A stretch of DNA of 9,467 bases from Clostridiales bacterium (lineage in GTDB: Bacteria > Bacillota > Clostridia > Oscillospirales > Butyricicoccaceae): contig JANZZB010000055.1 of assembly GCA_026419635.1 (NCBI GenBank), positions 1 to 9,467 of the forward strand. Reading direction: 5' to 3'. Positions 7,359 to 9,467 of the stretch are shown one piece after another. The position numbers and the translations under genes were made by a program. A model generated the notes under the pieces. It did not search any database and had not been told where the DNA came from. It saw only the letters and a list, made by a program, of their open reading frames with translations. Position 1 is the first letter of the stretch; the number at the start of each line of letters is the position of its first letter.

Positions 7359-8084
7359 TTATTTATTAAATTTATCATGATATTTTTTTAAGATTACAGC
7401 TAAAGTTTCTCGTGATAGTACGTTTTGCCACATATAGTCGCCGTTTTTATTCCCGGTTATTAGTCCATTCTCTGTTGCCCATTTTGCAGCATCTTCCGCC
7501 CAAGATGACGGTACGCTTTTCCCTTCCACATTATCCACTCCAAACAAATAATATCTGGGACTGCAATTTTCGGTATCCTTATCCAGCCATTCCGGAGCAA
7601 CATAAATCTCGTCTCCCGAAACGCTGACTTTCCCCCGTCTTCCTGTTTTTAAAAATTTACCCTCATAGAAGCCGGGATCATAAATAATTACTTTACCGTC
7701 TTTTATTCCTGCCGCCACAATATAGCAACCAATGTCAGAAAACAAACCCGTATATCCGGTTCTGTCCCCTCCAACATTAATAATTGCCAACCCTCTTGTC
7801 AAATGCGAAACGAGTACATTTATATCGTTTGTTGTTTTTATCATTAATCCAAAATCTTTAGCAATACAGGATGCAAGTAGCTCCATTTTAGTATCCCCGG
7901 TGATACGGGCGCCCGCTTTCATTGCGTAAAGGGCCGATTCATCCGGAGGCCAAACTTCTCCTGTAAGCTCTTCTACAACCATAGATGCGCAGCAAACCCC
8001 TGAGCCTCCCGTTTTTACCGTTGCAGTTGGATTACCTGCAGAGGGGTATGGCACATTCGAATAATTATTTTGATTGTAATACAT
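7359..8084 (-). CDS. Phage-type endolysin, C39-like cysteine peptidase with SLH-like tail
   Basis: A 241-residue protein without a signal peptide, as expected for an enzyme released by a holin. Residues 1-185 resemble the papain-like C39 peptidase domain of clostridial phage lysins: the GGSGVCCASM block at 26-35, NVGGDRTGYTG at 103-113, GCYIVAAGI at 119-127 and YDPG at 135-138. From memory of the family, these blocks normally read GCGVCCAS and GHYIV. The usual catalytic Cys would then be Ser28 and the usual His would be Cys120. Cys31 and Cys32 remain nearby. Residues 194-241 form one SLH-like repeat (WAEDAAKWATENGLITG, then LSRETLAVIL), probably for cell-wall binding. The gene starts 1 nt after the holin stop, with AGGAAA inside the holin's last codons, which suggests translational coupling. 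Activity on peptidoglycan is uncertain. Confidence 0.82.
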   Translation of the reverse strand: MYYNQNNYSNVPYPSAGNPTATVKTGGSGVCCASMVVEELTGEVWPPDESALYAMKAGARITGDTKMELLASCIAKDFGLMIKTTNDINVLVSHLTRGLAIINVGGDRTGYTGLFSDIGCYIVAAGIKDGKVIIYDPGFYEGKFLKTGRRGKVSVSGDEIYVAPEWLDKDTENCSPRYYLFGVDNVEGKSVPSSWAEDAAKWATENGLITGNKNGDYMWQNVLSRETLAVILKKYHDKFNK

Positions 8085-8085
8085 A

Positions 8086-8319
8086 TTAGTTTCCTGATTC
8101 GTTCATTTGGTCTGAACTTTTAGAAACATCTTCTGTTAACTCGTTCGCGACCAAGTATCCTATAACGGAGCCATACGCTGTGATTATTGTAGTCACCTGA
8201 ACAATCGTCTTTTGGTTACAGTGAAAGAATGCGATAATACTTGTTATAAGTCCTGCAGCCGATAACCAGAATTTTCGGCTGGTTAACTTTATAAAAAACA
8301 AATTAAAGTCAAATTTCAT
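8086..8319 (-). CDS. Phage holin-like small membrane protein
   Basis: A 77-residue protein with the holin layout: a short basic N-terminus with LTSRKFW (12-18), two hydrophobic helices at about 19-35 and 40-60 joined by a short turn (HCNQKT), and a charged, hydrophilic tail (ELTEDVSKSSDQMNE). The LTSRKFWLSAAG opening and helix-turn-helix layout resemble small clostridial phage holins. Its role would be to open the membrane at a set time so that the endolysin encoded directly downstream reaches the wall. AGGAGT (8326-8331) lies 6 nt before the ATG. The stop codon is one base from the endolysin start, so the pair is a lysis cassette. A role in non-lytic protein release is the alternative. Confidence 0.82.
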   Translation of the reverse strand: MKFDFNLFFIKLTSRKFWLSAAGLITSIIAFFHCNQKTIVQVTTIITAYGSVIGYLVANELTEDVSKSSDQMNESGN

Positions 8320-8334
8320 TCTTTTACTCCTGTA

Positions 8335-8457
8335 TTATTTTTCGTCCTCTCTTCTATTCATTCCGGTACAGCCGTCGCTATCAAAGGCTTCTTCTCTAAC
8401 AACATATGCAATTATTAAATTATAGAAACAGCTGTTTATAATTTGTTTTTTAGGCAT
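8335..8457 (-). CDS. Possible 40-residue protein upstream of the holin
   Basis: An ATG-to-TAA frame of 40 codons ending 15 nt before the holin start, in the gap that holds the holin ribosome binding site. The product starts MPKKQIINSCFYNLIIAY, a mildly hydrophobic stretch, and has a charged end (REEAFDSDG, then NRREDEK). Its position immediately before a holin and the absence of any other gene on this stretch favour a real small phage gene. Against it, no Shine-Dalgarno sequence precedes the ATG (upstream is AATATTTCAAA) and I recognise no family. It may also be the tail of a decayed longer phage gene. Confidence 0.4.
   Translation of the reverse strand: MPKKQIINSCFYNLIIAYVVREEAFDSDGCTGMNRREDEK
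8426..8437. repeat. Perfect 12-bp palindrome AAACAGCTGTTT
   Basis: A dyad-symmetric 12-mer between the lysis cassette and the divergent small genes. It has the size and symmetry of a repressor operator, but it overlaps the 40-codon ORF and no matching regulator is in the window. It could be chance in AT-rich DNA. Confidence 0.3.
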
Positions 8458-8554
8458 TTTGAAATATTTATTTAAACATTCTGATTTTCTATATTTCCAG
8501 CTATATTTTCATGAAATTGTTAAATTTGAGCAAACTATTTCAGGAGGTGATTTT

Positions 8555-8731
8555 ATGCAAAATGAATTTGCCGGTCTAGGTCAATTAATTGCACAAAATG
8601 AAAAAGCTAAAAGATATTATATGTCTTTACCCGATTATGTAAGAAACCAAATTGCAACACGTGCTGATAACGTAAACACTTATTCAAGCTTACGTGATTA
8701 TGCGGAAAACCTGCTTCGAGGCGATGACTAA
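8555..8731 (+). CDS. Small hypothetical protein, 58 residues
   Basis: A small soluble protein with no membrane segment or signal peptide. It is mostly helical in appearance. The core reads LPDYVRNQIATRADNVNTYS followed by LRDYAENLLRGDD, a pattern I associate with short uncharacterised Firmicutes proteins but cannot name. The frame is open upstream to an ATG at 8459, but the start at 8555 is far better because AGGAGGTGA (8542-8550), an almost perfect anti-SD match, precedes it by 4 nt. The next small gene follows after 37 nt, so the two are probably co-transcribed. Function unknown. Confidence 0.82.
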   Translation: MQNEFAGLGQLIAQNEKAKRYYMSLPDYVRNQIATRADNVNTYSSLRDYAENLLRGDD

Positions 8732-8768
8732 ACTCGTACAAATCTATACATTTTATTTTGAGGTAATT

Positions 8769-8918
8769 ATGGCGAAATTCGATGAACTTCCCGAAGAAAT
8801 TAAGCTTGCTCTGAAAAAAACCAGAAAGGCAATGGAGCTGTTTTACACTTACCCTGTAAAAAAACGTCAAGATCTATTAAATAGAATTCATAATTTCAAT
8901 AAATCTAATAAACTTTAA
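8769..8918 (+). CDS. Small hypothetical protein, 49 residues
   Basis: A highly basic soluble protein. It opens MAKFDELPEEIKLALKKTRK, and its second half, LFYTYPVKKRQDLLNRIHNF, looks like a second short helix. An LPEE/LPDY-type element near the start is shared with the preceding 58-residue protein, so both may derive from one kind of small helical fold. A longer frame begins at 8694 inside the previous gene, but GAGGT (8760-8764) directly before the ATG at 8769 favours the short form, though its spacing is tight (4 nt). The second half distantly recalls the C-terminal segment of YdeI/OmpD-associated proteins, but the match is too weak for a call. Confidence 0.72.
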   Translation: MAKFDELPEEIKLALKKTRKAMELFYTYPVKKRQDLLNRIHNFNKSNKL

Positions 8919-8926
8919 TTTCTCCA

Positions 8927-8964
8927 TTCACAAAAGATGGTATAGCTATATCGTCTTTTGTGAA
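8927..8964. repeat. 38-bp inverted repeat after the small gene pair
   Basis: TTCACAAAAGA (8927-8937) and TCTTTTGTGAA (8954-8964) are exact complements. The inner part, TGGTATAGCTATATCG, continues the pairing to the centre with only two G-T pairs, giving 19 bp per arm and almost no loop. It lies 9 nt after the stop of the 49-codon gene, so it may end that transcript, but no U-tract follows. A smaller hairpin (CGGAA-TAT-TTCCG, 8965-8977) adjoins it. Confidence 0.6.
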
Positions 8965-8994
8965 CGGAATATTTCCGATTAGAATCATATAAAC

Positions 8995-9023
8995 TTGTAC
9001 CTATACTAAAATATTGTTATAAT
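8995..9023 (+). promoter_or_regulatory. Sigma-A promoter of the 75-codon gene
   Basis: TTGTAC (8995-9000) and a perfect TATAAT (9018-9023), 17 nt apart. Initiation near 9030 would leave a short leader of about 27 nt before the ATG at 9057. Confidence 0.75.
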
Positions 9024-9056
9024 AACGCTGAGTCTTTACGTGAAGGGGTGGCTTAC

Positions 9057-9284
9057 ATGTCTGTGATCGATCTCGGACAAAAGTTTAACTTAGGCTGGAA
9101 AACAATATATAGCAGTAACGACACATACGAATTTTACAAAAAACATGAGATACTTCGGAATGCAAAGATTAAAAGTAAAACAAAAGTCGGAGATGAAGTT
9201 TATGATACAGCTTTTAATCGATATAATATTTTAGTAAAAGCGAAGGATTTCGATCGGGCTAAACAAATACTTGATATTAAATAA
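9057..9284 (+). CDS. Small protein, possibly DUF2007-like
   Basis: A 75-residue soluble protein. WKTIYSSNDTYEFYKKHEIL near the N-terminus, then KIKSKTKVGDEVY, and a closing RYNILVKAKDFDRAKQILD form a beta-alpha-beta-beta-alpha pattern. That is the layout of the small DUF2007 (putative prokaryotic signal-transducing) proteins, which usually have a YSTND-like start and an ILV-x-x-x-D-x-x-x-A-x-x-ILE end. The match is by pattern only. A GTG start at 9048 is in frame, but AAGGGG at 9043-9048 lies 8 nt before the ATG at 9057 and would overlap the GTG, so I use the ATG. It has its own promoter and is probably a single-gene transcript. Confidence 0.8.
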   Translation: MSVIDLGQKFNLGWKTIYSSNDTYEFYKKHEILRNAKIKSKTKVGDEVYDTAFNRYNILVKAKDFDRAKQILDIK

Positions 9285-9351
9285 AAAAAGAATTACTGTA
9301 AGCCAATGGAATGTTACTGTCATTACCTTACGTTTAATATGTTTAAATACA

Positions 9352-9383
9352 AAAGAAGGGCGCATAAACATGCGTCCTTCTTT
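9352..9383 (+). terminator. Bidirectional-looking intrinsic terminator
   Basis: AAAGAAGGGCGCAT (9352-9365) pairs with ATGCGTCCTTCTTT (9370-9383) with one G-T pair and an AAAC loop. The stem begins with an A-run and ends with a T-run, the usual shape of a terminator working in both directions. On the minus strand it is followed by TGTATTTAAA. It can end the 75-codon gene's transcript and any minus-strand gene entering from the right. Confidence 0.7.
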
Positions 9384-9467
9384 CAGCTTGTCAAAAAAGT
9401 ATATTTAGGGGACTTACGGGGTCGAAACCCCTTAATGTAAGATTAGTCCGTAGGCGGACATGCGCCG
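9384..9467. other. Foldable, GC-richer stretch cut by the window end
   Basis: No confident gene. The plus strand can fold as GGAC-TTAC-GGGG (9410-9421), loop TCGAAA, CCCC (9428-9431), GTAA (9437-9440), GTCC (9446-9449). The last arm can instead pair in GTCCG-TAGG-CGGAC (9446-9459). A minus-strand frame open from the window edge ends with a TGA at 9393-9391, 7 nt before the terminator stem, and could be the last 24 codons of a gene outside. Both readings are unproven. Confidence 0.35.

Noticed and set aside
8459..8554. N-terminal extension of the 58-residue protein
   Set aside because: It would place the strong AGGAGGTGA inside the coding sequence, and the extra residues are aromatic-rich and look like translated AT-rich noncoding DNA.
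8694..8768. N-terminal extension of the 49-residue protein into the previous gene
   Set aside because: It overlaps the preceding real gene. The ATG at 8769 has its own GAGGT.
8607..8870. Minus-strand 87-codon frame over the two small genes
   Set aside because: It is antisense to two frames that have good ribosome binding sites. It has none itself.
7359..9284. A complete small prophage or phage satellite
   Set aside because: There is no integrase, repressor, terminase or structural gene. Only lysis genes are phage-like.
9410..9467. A tRNA gene suggested by GGGGTCGAAACCCC, which looks like a T arm
   Set aside because: No acceptor, D or anticodon arm can be placed around it, and the loop lacks the TTC core.
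1..9467. CRISPR array or insertion sequence
   Set aside because: I saw no regularly spaced repeats, no transposase frame and no terminal inverted repeats with target duplications.

Overview
The window looks like an AT-rich Gram-positive anaerobe of the Clostridia, probably near the Oscillospiraceae/Ruminococcaceae. The grounds are a T-box leader on an aminoacyl-tRNA synthetase gene, strong AGGAGG ribosome binding sites, sigma-A type promoters, S-layer homology (SLH) repeats and Clostridium-type phage lysis genes. The genus is inference, because no rRNA or other marker is present.

Left part (1-988, minus strand): the 5' third of valS (valyl-tRNA synthetase), cut by the window edge. It is preceded by a complete T-box riboswitch with its terminator, T-box sequence, a GUA (Val) specifier and a sigma-A promoter. 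Middle part (1047-6974, minus strand): one tight four-gene operon. In order of transcription it encodes a large membrane-fusion adaptor with an unusual double core, a MacB/LolD-type ABC ATPase, a MacB-type permease, and a 750-residue secreted SLH protein that starts at TTG. Gaps of 14 nt, an overlap of 4 nt and a gap of 20 nt argue for co-expression. The likely design is an adaptor/ATPase/permease machine in the membrane working with a cell-wall-bound protein outside. Its substrate is unknown.

Next (7183-7342, plus strand): tRNA-Pro(CGG) with its own promoter and a 15-bp intrinsic terminator. Facing it on the minus strand (7359-8457) is a small phage-like lysis cassette. It holds a 40-codon ORF, a two-helix holin and a C39-like cysteine-peptidase endolysin with an SLH-like tail. 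The endolysin appears to carry substitutions at both expected catalytic positions. No integrase or structural phage gene is visible, so this is either the edge of a prophage remnant or an orphan, domesticated cassette.

Right part (8555-9467, plus strand): two very small genes (58 and 49 codons), a 38-bp inverted repeat, a 75-codon gene with its own good promoter, a bidirectional-looking hairpin, and a GC-richer foldable stretch cut by the window end. Nothing in the window is a proven new system. The most interesting points are the SLH protein wired into a MacAB-like operon, the doubled adaptor, and the degenerate orphan endolysin.
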